Part shown: positions 26,329 to 33,762 of the stretch, in pieces
Layout: the number at the start of each line of letters is the position of its first letter
How positions within the stretch are numbered: position 1 is the first letter of the stretch
Origin: Phenylobacterium sp.
Lineage (GTDB): Bacteria > Pseudomonadota > Alphaproteobacteria > Caulobacterales > Caulobacteraceae
Reading direction: 5' to 3'
NCBI RefSeq assembly: GCF_025934275.1
Contig: NZ_JAICYI010000021.1
Coordinates: 1-48,955, forward strand
Length of the DNA stretch: 48,955 nucleotides
Translations under genes and position numbers: made by a program
Notes under the pieces: generated by a model
The model's database searches: none
The model's input: only the letters and a program-made list of their open reading frames with translations
Told to the model about the DNA's origin: nothing

Positions 26329-26368
26329 TTTCGGACATATATAGCGCCAGAGTCGCGGTTTTCGGACA
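26329..26368 (-). promoter_or_regulatory. Direct repeats and -10 element before ada-alkA
   Basis: TTTCGGACA occurs twice, at 26329-26337 and 26360-26368, 31 bases start to start, close to three helical turns. On the minus strand the repeats read TGTCCGAAA, and a TATATA sequence abuts the gene-proximal copy, placing the copies near -10/+1 and -40 of a likely promoter. The spacing suits binding of an AraC-type dimer on one face, so this may be the site for the Ada protein itself (inference). Confidence 0.5.
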
Positions 26369-26385
26369 CCGAACAGGCGGGCCGC

Positions 26386-27390
26386 CTAGGCCTCCTGGCG
26401 AATGCCCTTCCGCAGCATCTCCTCGCCCGCCGAGAAGCTTTCCTGCACCAGCCACAGCCTCAGGAGGTGGCACTTGCGCTCGGGCTCCGGCCAGTCCTCG
26501 TAAGCCGTACGCTTGTGCAGGATCGCGGCGTTCTTCAGGAACTGCATGTCGCCGGGCTGGAAGTCCATATCGAGGTAGAGGCCCGGATCGTTCGCCGTGC
26601 GCTCGATGAACTCCACGGCTTCGAGCTGGGCCGGCGCGAGCCTCGGGCATTCGGGGTGCTGCTGGCTCTCGCGGATGTACCAGGGGATGAAGAACATCCG
26701 CATCCGCCCCTCGCTCATCCGGCAGAGCGGCAGGTCGAACCACGGCTTCGCGCCGGGCTTCTGCTGACCCTGGGTGTCGAACGGGAACGATTGGAACAGC
26801 ACCGGGACAAGGTCCGGCCGCTCGGCGACCATGCGGTTGAAGATCGCGGGCGAGGAGACGATGCGGCTCACCCCGCCGCTCTTCGCCGCGTGCAGGCAGA
26901 AGAGACCGATGATGTCGGCGCCGTCGGTGTGGAAGTCCTGCTCGGCGCGGGTCTTGTAGAGCCGAACGCCATAGGCGTTGGGATCGGCCCCGACGTCGCG
27001 GATGTGGCCGACGAGGTCGCCATCGGTGTTCTGCGGGACGGCGCGACCCATGTGCAGGCCGACGCCCCAATAGATCTCGGTGCAGGTCCGCTCGTCGTGC
27101 GCCTCCACGGGAAACCCGCGGATCAGGACGAAGCCGCGGCCGCGGTCGAGCTCGTCGAGCCAGCCTTCGATTTTCGGCCCAAGCGTCGGCAGCGGAAAGT
27201 CGGCGCGCGTCCAGGCGGACATGTCCTTGCCCGCGGGGGCCTCGCGGGCGCGGAGCAGCTCGTCCACCTCGGCGGGCGAGAGCGCGTAGCGCCACGCGGC
27301 GGAGCCGGCGAGGTCGGGGCCGCGCCAGACATCGGGCGTCGTGAGTTCGGCCGGCGGGGCCACGGGCGCGGCTGGCGCATCAGACGACAT
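26386..27390 (-). CDS. TauD/TfdA-family Fe(II)/2-oxoglutarate dioxygenase
   Basis: A 334-residue dioxygenase of the TauD/TfdA superfamily. RGRGFVLIRGFPVE is the typical N-terminal element. The iron site is FHTDGADIIGLFCLHAAKSG (His and Asp of the HxD motif), and the distal His is in NAAILHKRTAYED, followed by an Arg (LRLWLV) that would bind 2-oxoglutarate. The family cleaves C-S, C-O or C-P bonds by hydroxylation or makes natural products; the substrate is unknown. The ATG at 27390 has AAGGGAAG upstream and overlaps the end of the aquaporin gene by 11 bases. It is therefore the third gene of the arsR-aqpS operon. Confidence 0.9.
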   Translation of the reverse strand: MSSDAPAAPVAPPAELTTPDVWRGPDLAGSAAWRYALSPAEVDELLRAREAPAGKDMSAWTRADFPLPTLGPKIEGWLDELDRGRGFVLIRGFPVEAHDERTCTEIYWGVGLHMGRAVPQNTDGDLVGHIRDVGADPNAYGVRLYKTRAEQDFHTDGADIIGLFCLHAAKSGGVSRIVSSPAIFNRMVAERPDLVPVLFQSFPFDTQGQQKPGAKPWFDLPLCRMSEGRMRMFFIPWYIRESQQHPECPRLAPAQLEAVEFIERTANDPGLYLDMDFQPGDMQFLKNAAILHKRTAYEDWPEPERKCHLLRLWLVQESFSAGEEMLRKGIRQEA

Positions 27391-28162
27391 GGGGCTTCCC
27401 TTTCCTGGGCTTGGCGCCGGACAGCAGCCAACCGAACAGCAGCATGGCGACAACCGCTCCGGCGAGCTGGGCGGCGATGAAGGCCGGCGCCGAACGGGGC
27501 GCGATGCCGGCGAAGGTGTTCGAGAGGCTGCGCGCGACCGTCACCGCCGGATTGGCGAAGGAGGTCGAGGCGGTGAACCAGTAGGCGGCGGTGATGTAGA
27601 GGCCGACGGCGGCGGGCGTGAACTGCGGACGGAAGCGCAAGCTTCCGAGGATCGTCGCGATCAGGCCGAACGTCGCCACGGCTTCGGAGAAGGCTTGGGC
27701 CGGACCTTCGCGAAGCTTCGCCGAGACCTGCAGGATCGGCAGGTCGAACATGGCGTGCGCTAGGAGCACGCCCGCGATCCCGCCGGCGAGCTGCACCGCG
27801 ACATAGGCGGCCGCATCACCTGCCGACAGCTCGCGACGCAGCGCGAAGACCAGGCTCACCGCCGGATTGAAATGCGCGCCCGAGACCGGTCCGAAGATGG
27901 TGATCAGGACGACGAGGCCCGCGCCGGTCGCCAGGGTGTTGCCGAGCAGGGCGAGCGCCGCATTGCCGCCCGCCAGCCGCTCGCCCATGACCCCGGAGCC
28001 GATGACGATGGCCAGCAGCAGGCCCGTCCCGAGCGCCTCCGCCGCGAGCCGGCGGCTCATGCCGAAGGGCTCGCGCGGCGGCTCGAGGCTGGCGTCGTGT
28101 GGCGCCTGGCCTGCGGGACCAGGGCGGAGCGGGGACCGGCGAAGCAGGACGTCGTCGTCCAT
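27380..28162 (-). CDS. aqpS: AqpS-like aquaglyceroporin of the ars type
   Basis: A 260-residue major intrinsic protein with six membrane segments. The two NPA boxes are GAHFNPAVSLVFALR and STSFANPAVTVARSL. The residue after the second NPA is Val, whereas ordinary aquaporins carry the selectivity-filter Arg there (NPAR). Loss of this Arg widens the pore and is a feature I recall of rhizobial AqpS, an ars-operon channel for arsenite and methylated arsenicals. The start ATG at 28162 overlaps the arsR stop by one base (TGATG). The N terminus has about 34 extra residues before the first membrane helix. Specificity for arsenicals is inferred from filter and context. Confidence 0.88.
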   Translation of the reverse strand: MDDDVLLRRSPLRPGPAGQAPHDASLEPPREPFGMSRRLAAEALGTGLLLAIVIGSGVMGERLAGGNAALALLGNTLATGAGLVVLITIFGPVSGAHFNPAVSLVFALRRELSAGDAAAYVAVQLAGGIAGVLLAHAMFDLPILQVSAKLREGPAQAFSEAVATFGLIATILGSLRFRPQFTPAAVGLYITAAYWFTASTSFANPAVTVARSLSNTFAGIAPRSAPAFIAAQLAGAVVAMLLFGWLLSGAKPRKGKPHVV

Positions 28163-28515
28163 CAGCAGCGCCGCCCTTCGGCCGCGCGCTGCGGCGAGGC
28201 GATGGCCGCGATCGACGCGCAGATGGCCGGCGCCCCTTGGCAGCAGTCCTCCACGAGGAAGGCCAGGAGGTCTCGCATCCGCTCGTAGGCGGCCCGGTAG
28301 ATGATCGAGCGGCCCTCGCGCCGGGAGGTCGCCAGGCCCGCGCCGGCCAGGATGGCGAGGTTAGACGAGAGCGTGTTCGGCAATGTCCCGGTGGCGCGGG
28401 CGATCTCGCCCGCGGCCAGGCCCGGATCGCCGGCCTTGACCAAGAGGCGGAAAATCTCGAGCCGGCCTTCGTGGGCAAGCGCCGAGAGGGCGGCGACAGC
28501 GGTGTTCGTTTCCAT
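28162..28515 (-). CDS. arsR: ArsR/SmtB-family metalloid-responsive repressor
   Basis: A 117-residue winged-helix repressor. The DNA-binding part is ALAHEGRLEIFRLLVKAGDP, then GEIARATGTLPNTLSSNLAI and REGRSIIYRAAYERMRDLLA. The C-terminal part reads FLVEDCCQGAPAICASI, giving Cys91, Cys92 and Cys99. A vicinal Cys pair plus a third Cys in the C-terminal helix is the As(III) site of the Acidithiobacillus-type ArsR, not the N-terminal helix site of E. coli ArsR. It is the first gene of the operon with aqpS and the dioxygenase and is divergent from a membrane protein gene 45 bases away. Confidence 0.92.
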   Translation of the reverse strand: METNTAVAALSALAHEGRLEIFRLLVKAGDPGLAAGEIARATGTLPNTLSSNLAILAGAGLATSRREGRSIIYRAAYERMRDLLAFLVEDCCQGAPAICASIAAIASPQRAAEGRRC

Positions 28516-28537
28516 GTTTCGAGAGTAGAAGAAACGA
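28506..28537. promoter_or_regulatory. Candidate ArsR operator
   Basis: TCGTTTC (28506-28512) and GAAACGA (28531-28537) are a perfect inverted repeat with an 18-base spacer that includes the arsR start codon; GTTTC also recurs at 28516-28520. It lies in the 45-base divergent gap and its edge. ArsR repressors bind such dyads over their own promoters, so this is the natural autoregulatory site. A clear -35/-10 pair is not visible. Confidence 0.4.
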
Positions 28538-28560
28538 GGGCGACGGCCCAGAAAAGGTTG

Positions 28561-29175
28561 GTGACCACGGTCGTCATCGCAGGCATTCCCGTTCCTTCGA
28601 GCTCGCCCCTGTTCCTTGCGGTCGTCGGCATGCATGTGGCGTTCGGCGTCGTTGCGGTCGCGGCGGGCGCGCTCGCCATGCTGAGCGCCAAGCGGCCGGG
28701 ACGGCATCCGCGCGCCGGCACGGTCTATTTCTGGTCGCTCGCCGGGCTGTTCGTGACGGCCAGCGGGCTCGCAGCCGTGCGATGGCGGGAGGATTGGCGG
28801 CTGTTCCTCCTGGCGCTGATCGCCTTCGCGGCGGCCCTGGTCGGACGGATCGCGCGCCGCAGGCTCCGGCCAGGCTGGCCCGCGCCGCACATCCTCGGCA
28901 TGGGCGTTTCCTACATCGCCATGCTGACGGCCTTCTACGTCGACAACGGCCCGAACCTGCCGGTGTGGCGGGACCTGCCGCATCTCGCCTATTGGCTCCT
29001 GCCGAGCCTGCTCGGCGCGCCCGTGATCGCGCTCGCGCTGGGGCGCCACCCCATCGCCCGCGCGGCGCGCCGCGCGATGCAGCCCGGAGGGCGCGGCCCC
29101 GCTCGCGGTACGGTCGGACGGAGCTTCGCATTGGCGTTCGCGGCCTCGCAGAACACAGGCATGCGAACGGGTTGA
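28561..29175 (+). CDS. Polytopic membrane protein, DUF2306-like
   Basis: A protein of about 204 residues with five or six hydrophobic segments: FLAVVGMHVAFGVVAVAAGA, then RHPRAGTVYFWSLAGLFVTA, RLFLLALIAFAAALVGRIA, PHILGMGVSYIAMLTAFYVD, and LAYWLLPSLLGAPVIALALG. His residues at membrane edges (GMHV, PPHILGMG) and the KRPGRHPRAG loop resemble DUF2306/heme-oxidase-like membrane families, but this is a loose match. The GTG start at 28561 is uncertain; a TTG at 28558 and an ATG at 28630 are alternatives. It is divergent from arsR and may share its control region. Confidence 0.62.
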   Translation: MTTVVIAGIPVPSSSPLFLAVVGMHVAFGVVAVAAGALAMLSAKRPGRHPRAGTVYFWSLAGLFVTASGLAAVRWREDWRLFLLALIAFAAALVGRIARRRLRPGWPAPHILGMGVSYIAMLTAFYVDNGPNLPVWRDLPHLAYWLLPSLLGAPVIALALGRHPIARAARRAMQPGGRGPARGTVGRSFALAFAASQNTGMRTG

Positions 29176-29177
29176 CG

Positions 29178-29202
29178 TTGACGTAAAGGAATCCGGTAGA
29201 AT
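29178..29202 (+). promoter_or_regulatory. Candidate promoter for the copper monooxygenase-like gene
   Basis: TTGACGT (29178-29184), itself the second copy of a tandem TTGACG, is followed after ten bases by GGTAGAAT (29195-29202). This fits the Caulobacter housekeeping pattern (TTGACGS, 10-14 bases, GCTANAWC) with two mismatches. The start codon follows about 40 bases later, at 29243. The element overlaps the stop of the preceding gene. Confidence 0.5.
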
Positions 29203-29242
29203 GCCTGCGTCGTGAGATCACGGCGGACGAGGGGCAATAGCG

Positions 29243-31279
29243 ATGGCGATTTCGAAGCGGCAGGCGCTGACGGCGGCGAGCGCGGCGGCGATGGCGGCGG
29301 CGTTCCTCGGCCTTCAAGCGGACCGTCCGGCGTGGGCGGAAGGGGCGCAGAGCGGCGTCGGCCGGCAGGTGGACAACTTCCTGCTCGCCGACCAGAACCT
29401 GCTCGGCCGCGAGCTCTACCGGATGGCCGACGACATGGCGGTCGTGCTGGTGGCGTATGCGCCGGCGGACGCCCAGATCCATGCCGACGGCAAGGCGCTG
29501 TCGGCGCTGAAGGGCCCCGGCGTCGACGTGCTGGCGATCGACAGCCACCTCGGCGACAAGCGCGCCCAGGTGGCGGCGGACGCCAAGGCGGCCGGCCTCG
29601 ATATGCCGATCCTCTTCGACTACGAGCAGCTGACCGGCGAGGCGCTCGGCCTTGACCGCGCGGCCGAGGTGATCGTCGTCGATCCGCGCACCTGGACGGT
29701 CGCCTACCGCGGCGCGCTCGCAGGGCCGAACGGCGAACCGCTGGCGCAGAAGGCGATCGAGGCGCTCAAGGCGGGCGAGAGGGTCGCCCTCGCCGGGCCG
29801 CCGTCGCGGGGCGGGCGGATCGCCTTCCCCGAGCGGGCGCACGAGGCGGAATTCGCCAGGATCTCCTACGCCAAGACCATCGCGCCGATCATCCAGGCCA
29901 AGTGCGCCACCTGCCACCAGCCGGGCGGCATCGGGCCGATGGCGCTCAACAACTACGCCCAGATCAAGGGCTTCGCGCCGATGATCCGCGAGGTGATCCG
30001 CACGCACCGGATGCCGCCCTACCTGGCGGACGAAACCGTCGGATCGTTCCAGGACGACGACCGGCTGACGCCGCAGCAGATGAAGACGCTGGTGCACTGG
30101 ATCGACGCGGGCGCGCCGCGCGGCGCCGGCGAGGACCCGCTGGCGAAGGTCCAGTTCCACGCCGCGGAGTGGCCGCTCGGCAAGCCGGACGTGGTGCTGA
30201 ACGTGCCGCCGGTGAAGATACCCGCGACGGGGGTGATGGATTACCAGCATCCGGTCGTCGCCAACGCCATGCCGGAAGGCCGCTGGATGAAGGCCACGAC
30301 GTTCCGCATCTCCGACCGGGCCGTCGTGCACCACATCCTGACCGGCGTGGTCTCAGAGAACTTCAAGGGCGACACGGCCGCAGAGTCGCAGTGGGGCGCA
30401 TCGCTCGGCGGCTACGGCCCGGGACGCGGCTCGAACATCGAGCCGAAGGACACCGGGGTGTGGGTGCCGGCCTCCGGCGGCGTCGCCTTCCAGAACCACT
30501 ACACGCCCTACGGCCGCGAGACCGAAGAGAAGACCCAGATGGGGATCTACTTCTATCCCAAGGGCCACGAACCGAAGTACGTGCTGAGGACCTTCGGCAT
30601 CTTCGACTTTTCGATCGAGATCCCGCCCGGCGAGGAATTCCACAAGGAAACCAGCTACATCGAATTCCCGAAGGACGCGATCCTCTACGGCATCACGCCG
30701 CATGCGCACGTTCGCGGCAACTCGACCCAGGTGTCGATCATCTATCCGAACGGCAAGGAGCAGATGCTGCTGGCGCTGCCGCGCTACGACTTCAACTGGC
30801 AGTACGAGTACTTCCTCAGGGAGCCTCTCAAGGTGCCGGCCGGGTCGAAGATCGTCGCCCGCTGGACCTACGACAACTCCCAGCGGAACCCGCGCAATCC
30901 GGACCCGAAGAAGCTGGTCTACTGGGGCGAGCAGACCACCGAGGAGATGATGGCCACCTACCTGCATTACCGCTGGGTGGACGAGACGGTGGCGCACCAG
31001 ACGCCCGAGTACGAGAAGATGCTGCAGGGCAACCTGATGATCGGCGTGCTGGACGACAACATGGACGGCAAGCTCGAGCTGGCGGAGCTGAAGGGCGGCC
31101 CCAAGAGCCCGGCGCAGGCGCTGAAGAAATACTTCGCGCTGATCGACACGAACCACGACGGCGCGCTGGAGAAGGCCGAGCTGGAGGCCGCCTCGAAGCT
31201 GATGCCGCGGCGCAGGCCCGCGCCGCCGGCAGCGCAGCAACCGGCTTCGGCCGCGCCGGGCGCGGGACCCGCGAAGTAG
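29243..31279 (+). CDS. Secreted redoxin-like / c-haem / copper monooxygenase-like / EF-hand fusion
   Basis: A 678-residue exported protein. Residues 1-32 are a signal peptide (cleavage near AWA-E). Residues about 38-185 form a thioredoxin-fold redoxin domain (VDNFLLADQNLLGRELYRMA) that lacks any catalytic Cys. A c-type haem site CATCHQPGG (Cys221, Cys224, His225) follows. Residues about 340-590 are a PHM/DBH-type copper monooxygenase domain with candidates for all six ligands: His363-His364 (VVHHILTG), His419 (QNHYTPYG), His487 and His489 (PHAHVRG) and Met569 (EEMMATYLHY, like EEMC in DBH). Two EF hands, DDNMDGKLELAE (604-615) and DTNHDGALEKAE (635-646), precede a Pro/Ala tail. Likely periplasmic oxygenase with a built-in electron carrier; the substrate is unknown. 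Confidence 0.88.
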   Translation: MAISKRQALTAASAAAMAAAFLGLQADRPAWAEGAQSGVGRQVDNFLLADQNLLGRELYRMADDMAVVLVAYAPADAQIHADGKALSALKGPGVDVLAIDSHLGDKRAQVAADAKAAGLDMPILFDYEQLTGEALGLDRAAEVIVVDPRTWTVAYRGALAGPNGEPLAQKAIEALKAGERVALAGPPSRGGRIAFPERAHEAEFARISYAKTIAPIIQAKCATCHQPGGIGPMALNNYAQIKGFAPMIREVIRTHRMPPYLADETVGSFQDDDRLTPQQMKTLVHWIDAGAPRGAGEDPLAKVQFHAAEWPLGKPDVVLNVPPVKIPATGVMDYQHPVVANAMPEGRWMKATTFRISDRAVVHHILTGVVSENFKGDTAAESQWGASLGGYGPGRGSNIEPKDTGVWVPASGGVAFQNHYTPYGRETEEKTQMGIYFYPKGHEPKYVLRTFGIFDFSIEIPPGEEFHKETSYIEFPKDAILYGITPHAHVRGNSTQVSIIYPNGKEQMLLALPRYDFNWQYEYFLREPLKVPAGSKIVARWTYDNSQRNPRNPDPKKLVYWGEQTTEEMMATYLHYRWVDETVAHQTPEYEKMLQGNLMIGVLDDNMDGKLELAELKGGPKSPAQALKKYFALIDTNHDGALEKAELEAASKLMPRRRPAPPAAQQPASAAPGAGPAK

Positions 31280-31283
31280 CGGC

Positions 31284-32180
31284 TCAGCTCTGCCAGGTGC
31301 GGGGGCGGCGCTCGGCGGCGTCCTCGCGGCGGCGGGCGTAGAGCTTCAGCGGGCCCTCGTCCGTCCAGCCGTGGATGAGGTCGGCCCCGAGCAGGCGGGC
31401 CAGCCGCGCGTCCGTCTCGCCGTCCAGGAATCCCTCCGGCACATTGCGGCGATAGTCCTCCTGCGGCTGGATGAACTCGCGGCAGTAGTAGCTGGAAAGG
31501 TTCACGCGCAGGCCGGGGACCTTCCGGGGGAACGATCCGTGCCAGGTGTTCCCATGCCAGACGATCGCCGTGCCCGCCGGAACCTCGATCGGAATCACGT
31601 GCTCGTAGCGCTGGTTGCCGTCGAGGCCGCTCTCCCATCGGGTCGGCTGGCGAAAGTGGCGATGGCTGCCGGGCACCATGGCGAGCGAGCCGGCCGCCTC
31701 CGTGTAGTCGGTCAGCGCATAGTTGCAGTTGGCGACCACGGAATAGGGCGTGAACGGATCGGGCGCGCCGTTGCCGGTGTCGGAGTGCAGCAGCAACCCG
31801 CGCCCGCCGGGCCCCTTCAGGTGGCAGCCGAGCGAGGACAGGATGCAATGCCTGCCGAGCAGATAGGTGATCAGCGGCAGGGTCTTGGGATTGACCACCG
31901 CCTGCTTGAAGATCGGGTCCTTGAACAGCAGGTAAGGGATGAAGGCGACTTCGGCGTGGTCGGCCTCGGTCTCCAGATCAAGCGATTTGCCCAGCCTCGA
32001 CTCCGATATCTCCAGGATCCGGTCGCGCATGGCGCTCACCTGCTCGGCCGACAGCGCGTTGGGGATCGTCGTGAAGCCGAAAGCCTCGAGCTCGGCGAGG
32101 TTGCTCTCCAGCCCGGCGGCGCGGACCTCGCGATAGATCTCGTTCAGGTCCGGCGTCGCGGTCCAGTCGCCGATCTCCAT
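31284..32180 (-). CDS. Phytanoyl-CoA dioxygenase (PhyH)-family protein
   Basis: A 298-residue Fe(II)/2-oxoglutarate dioxygenase. The first half has ELEAFGFTTIPNALSAEQVS, a typical PhyH start. The iron site is LLLHSDTGNG (HxD) and the distal His lies in IVWHGNTWHGSFPRKVPG, with Arg in LRVNLSSYYCREFIQP for 2-oxoglutarate. GSLAMVPGSHRHF is the usual family motif. PhyH members hydroxylate lipids, small metabolites or natural-product intermediates; the substrate is unknown. It is convergent with the copper monooxygenase-like gene (4 bases) and precedes by strand a coordinately oriented MFS carrier (20 bases), suggesting that the carrier and this enzyme are one operon. Confidence 0.9.
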   Translation of the reverse strand: MEIGDWTATPDLNEIYREVRAAGLESNLAELEAFGFTTIPNALSAEQVSAMRDRILEISESRLGKSLDLETEADHAEVAFIPYLLFKDPIFKQAVVNPKTLPLITYLLGRHCILSSLGCHLKGPGGRGLLLHSDTGNGAPDPFTPYSVVANCNYALTDYTEAAGSLAMVPGSHRHFRQPTRWESGLDGNQRYEHVIPIEVPAGTAIVWHGNTWHGSFPRKVPGLRVNLSSYYCREFIQPQEDYRRNVPEGFLDGETDARLARLLGADLIHGWTDEGPLKLYARRREDAAERRPRTWQS

Positions 32181-32200
32181 GAGGCGTCCTCCTTCGCGGT

Positions 32201-33499
32201 TCAGGCCGCGGCGAGCCGCTTGTCGCGGGCGATGGACATGGCGAGCGCCAGGTAGGCGACGACGGTCACCAGGACGATCGGGATCAGCGCGGCGTAGCCC
32301 ACGGCGAGCGCATTATGCCCCTGCTGGGCCTGGACCGCATCGGCGATGCGCCCGACGTAGACCGGCCCGACGCCGAGACCGACGAGGTTCAGCACGAACA
32401 GCAGGATCGCGCCCGCCATCGTCCGCTCGGCCGGCGCGGCGGCGTTCTGCACGATCGCCAGCACCGGGGCGAGATAGATGCTGTTGAGCAGCATGGGCCC
32501 GGCCATGAACATCAGGGTGAGCTGCCAGGTGGGCGCCCACAAGAGGCCGATCCAGAAGGGCGCCGAGATCGCCAGGGCGATCGCCGGCAGCCAGGCGAAC
32601 CAGCGCTTGTCCCGCTCGGCCAGCTTGTCGGCGAGCCAGCCCGCGCCGAAGGTGCCGATGACCCCGGTGACCCCGAGCGTGATGCTGTAGTAGTTGGCGA
32701 CATCCTTGCCGCTCATGCCCTTCACGAACTCGAGGAACTGCGGGTTCCAGATCAGTCCGGCGTAGCCCACGAAGGCCGAGAGCGCGCTGCAGATCGCGGT
32801 GAGGAGCAGGGTGCGATTGGTGAAAAACCGGGCGATCGCGGTCGGCATCGAGGGTGTCGGCGCGTGCTCGCTCGCGCCGTCCGCAAACGCGTCCAGGCCG
32901 CCGCGCCGGGGCTCGCGCACGACGATCAGCATCAGGATCGCGAGCAACAGGCCGGGCAGGCCCACCGCGTAGAAGGCCATGCGCCAGCTATAGGCCTCGG
33001 CGATGCGGCCGCCGGCGAAGGCGCCGATCATCGAGCCCAGCGGCACGCCGAGCGAATAGATCGCCAGCCCGGTCGCCCGTTCCTTGGGGGGAAAATAGTC
33101 GGAGATCAGCGAATAGGACGGCGGCGATCCGCCGGCTTCGCCGATTCCCACGCCCATCCGGCAGAGCCCGATCTGGACGAAGTTGCCCGTCGCGCCGCAC
33201 AGCGCGGTGAACAGGCTCCAGAGCGCGCAGGCGCCGGACATGATCCAGATGCGGTTCCAGCGGTCGGCGAGCCAGGCCACCGGGATGCCGCAGACCGTAT
33301 AGAAGAGCGCGAAGGCCGTGCCGCCCATCAGCCCGAACTCGGTCTTCGTCAGGTGCAGGTCGGCGGAGATGTACTTGCCGAGGATCGCCACGATCTGCCG
33401 GTCCAGGAAGTTCAGCGTGTAGACCAGCACCAGCATCCAGACGACGACGTAGCGGTAGCCGGAGCCGGTCCTGGCGCCTGACATGGCGGCGGCGGTCAT
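32201..33499 (-). CDS. MFS transporter, Spinster-like
   Basis: A 432-residue, twelve-segment major facilitator. The start YRYVVVWMLVLVYTLNFLDR with Asp-Arg in the first helix, GTAFALFYTVCGIPVAWLAD with the loop motif DRWNRIWIM, and GVGIGEAGGSPPSYSLISDY (PP-rich) are typical of the Spinster-like branch often found beside catabolic genes in Sphingomonadales and Caulobacterales. Substrate cannot be read. It is the upstream gene of the PhyH operon. An internal ATG at 33484 is an alternative start. The 263 bases before it hold no gene on either strand except the cysD control region. Confidence 0.92.
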   Translation of the reverse strand: MTAAAMSGARTGSGYRYVVVWMLVLVYTLNFLDRQIVAILGKYISADLHLTKTEFGLMGGTAFALFYTVCGIPVAWLADRWNRIWIMSGACALWSLFTALCGATGNFVQIGLCRMGVGIGEAGGSPPSYSLISDYFPPKERATGLAIYSLGVPLGSMIGAFAGGRIAEAYSWRMAFYAVGLPGLLLAILMLIVVREPRRGGLDAFADGASEHAPTPSMPTAIARFFTNRTLLLTAICSALSAFVGYAGLIWNPQFLEFVKGMSGKDVANYYSITLGVTGVIGTFGAGWLADKLAERDKRWFAWLPAIALAISAPFWIGLLWAPTWQLTLMFMAGPMLLNSIYLAPVLAIVQNAAAPAERTMAGAILLFVLNLVGLGVGPVYVGRIADAVQAQQGHNALAVGYAALIPIVLVTVVAYLALAMSIARDKRLAAA

Positions 33500-33730
33500 G
33501 GATGGATCCCTTTCCCCTGGTCGGGACCCTCGACCCGTGTTCGGGTTCGTAAGGTCCGTACGTTTCCGTGCGCGTCATCTTGCACGGGCCGAGGCGCGCG
33601 CCAAGCCGCCAAGGGCGCCGGGGCTCAACGGCCTGCGAGATTTCCTGCAAGGACCGCGGGTTGCCGCGGCGGGCCGGCTTCTCTAAGTCACGAGCGGGGC
33701 CGACCGCTCGCCGCTCATCCGGCGGGCGGC

Positions 33731-33750
33731 ATTGATCATAATTGATATAA
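33731..33750 (+). promoter_or_regulatory. AT-rich direct repeat before cysD
   Basis: ATTGATCATA and ATTGATATAA lie side by side at 33731-33750, a strikingly AT-rich island just before cysD in very GC-rich DNA, and the first copy holds the palindrome TGATCA. It is positioned 13 bases before the ATG and next to the AAGG ribosome site (33749-33752). It may be the promoter -10 region or the operator of a sulfur regulator; neither is proven. Confidence 0.4.
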
Positions 33751-33762
33751 GGTCCGCATATC

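Noticed and set aside
24701..26344. Long plus-strand open frame across ada-alkA
   Set aside because: The minus strand encodes clear Ada, AraC and AlkA motifs; the plus-strand translation has none.
28574..30334. Long minus-strand open frame across the DUF2306-like and copper monooxygenase-like genes
   Set aside because: Shadow of two genes with real motifs.
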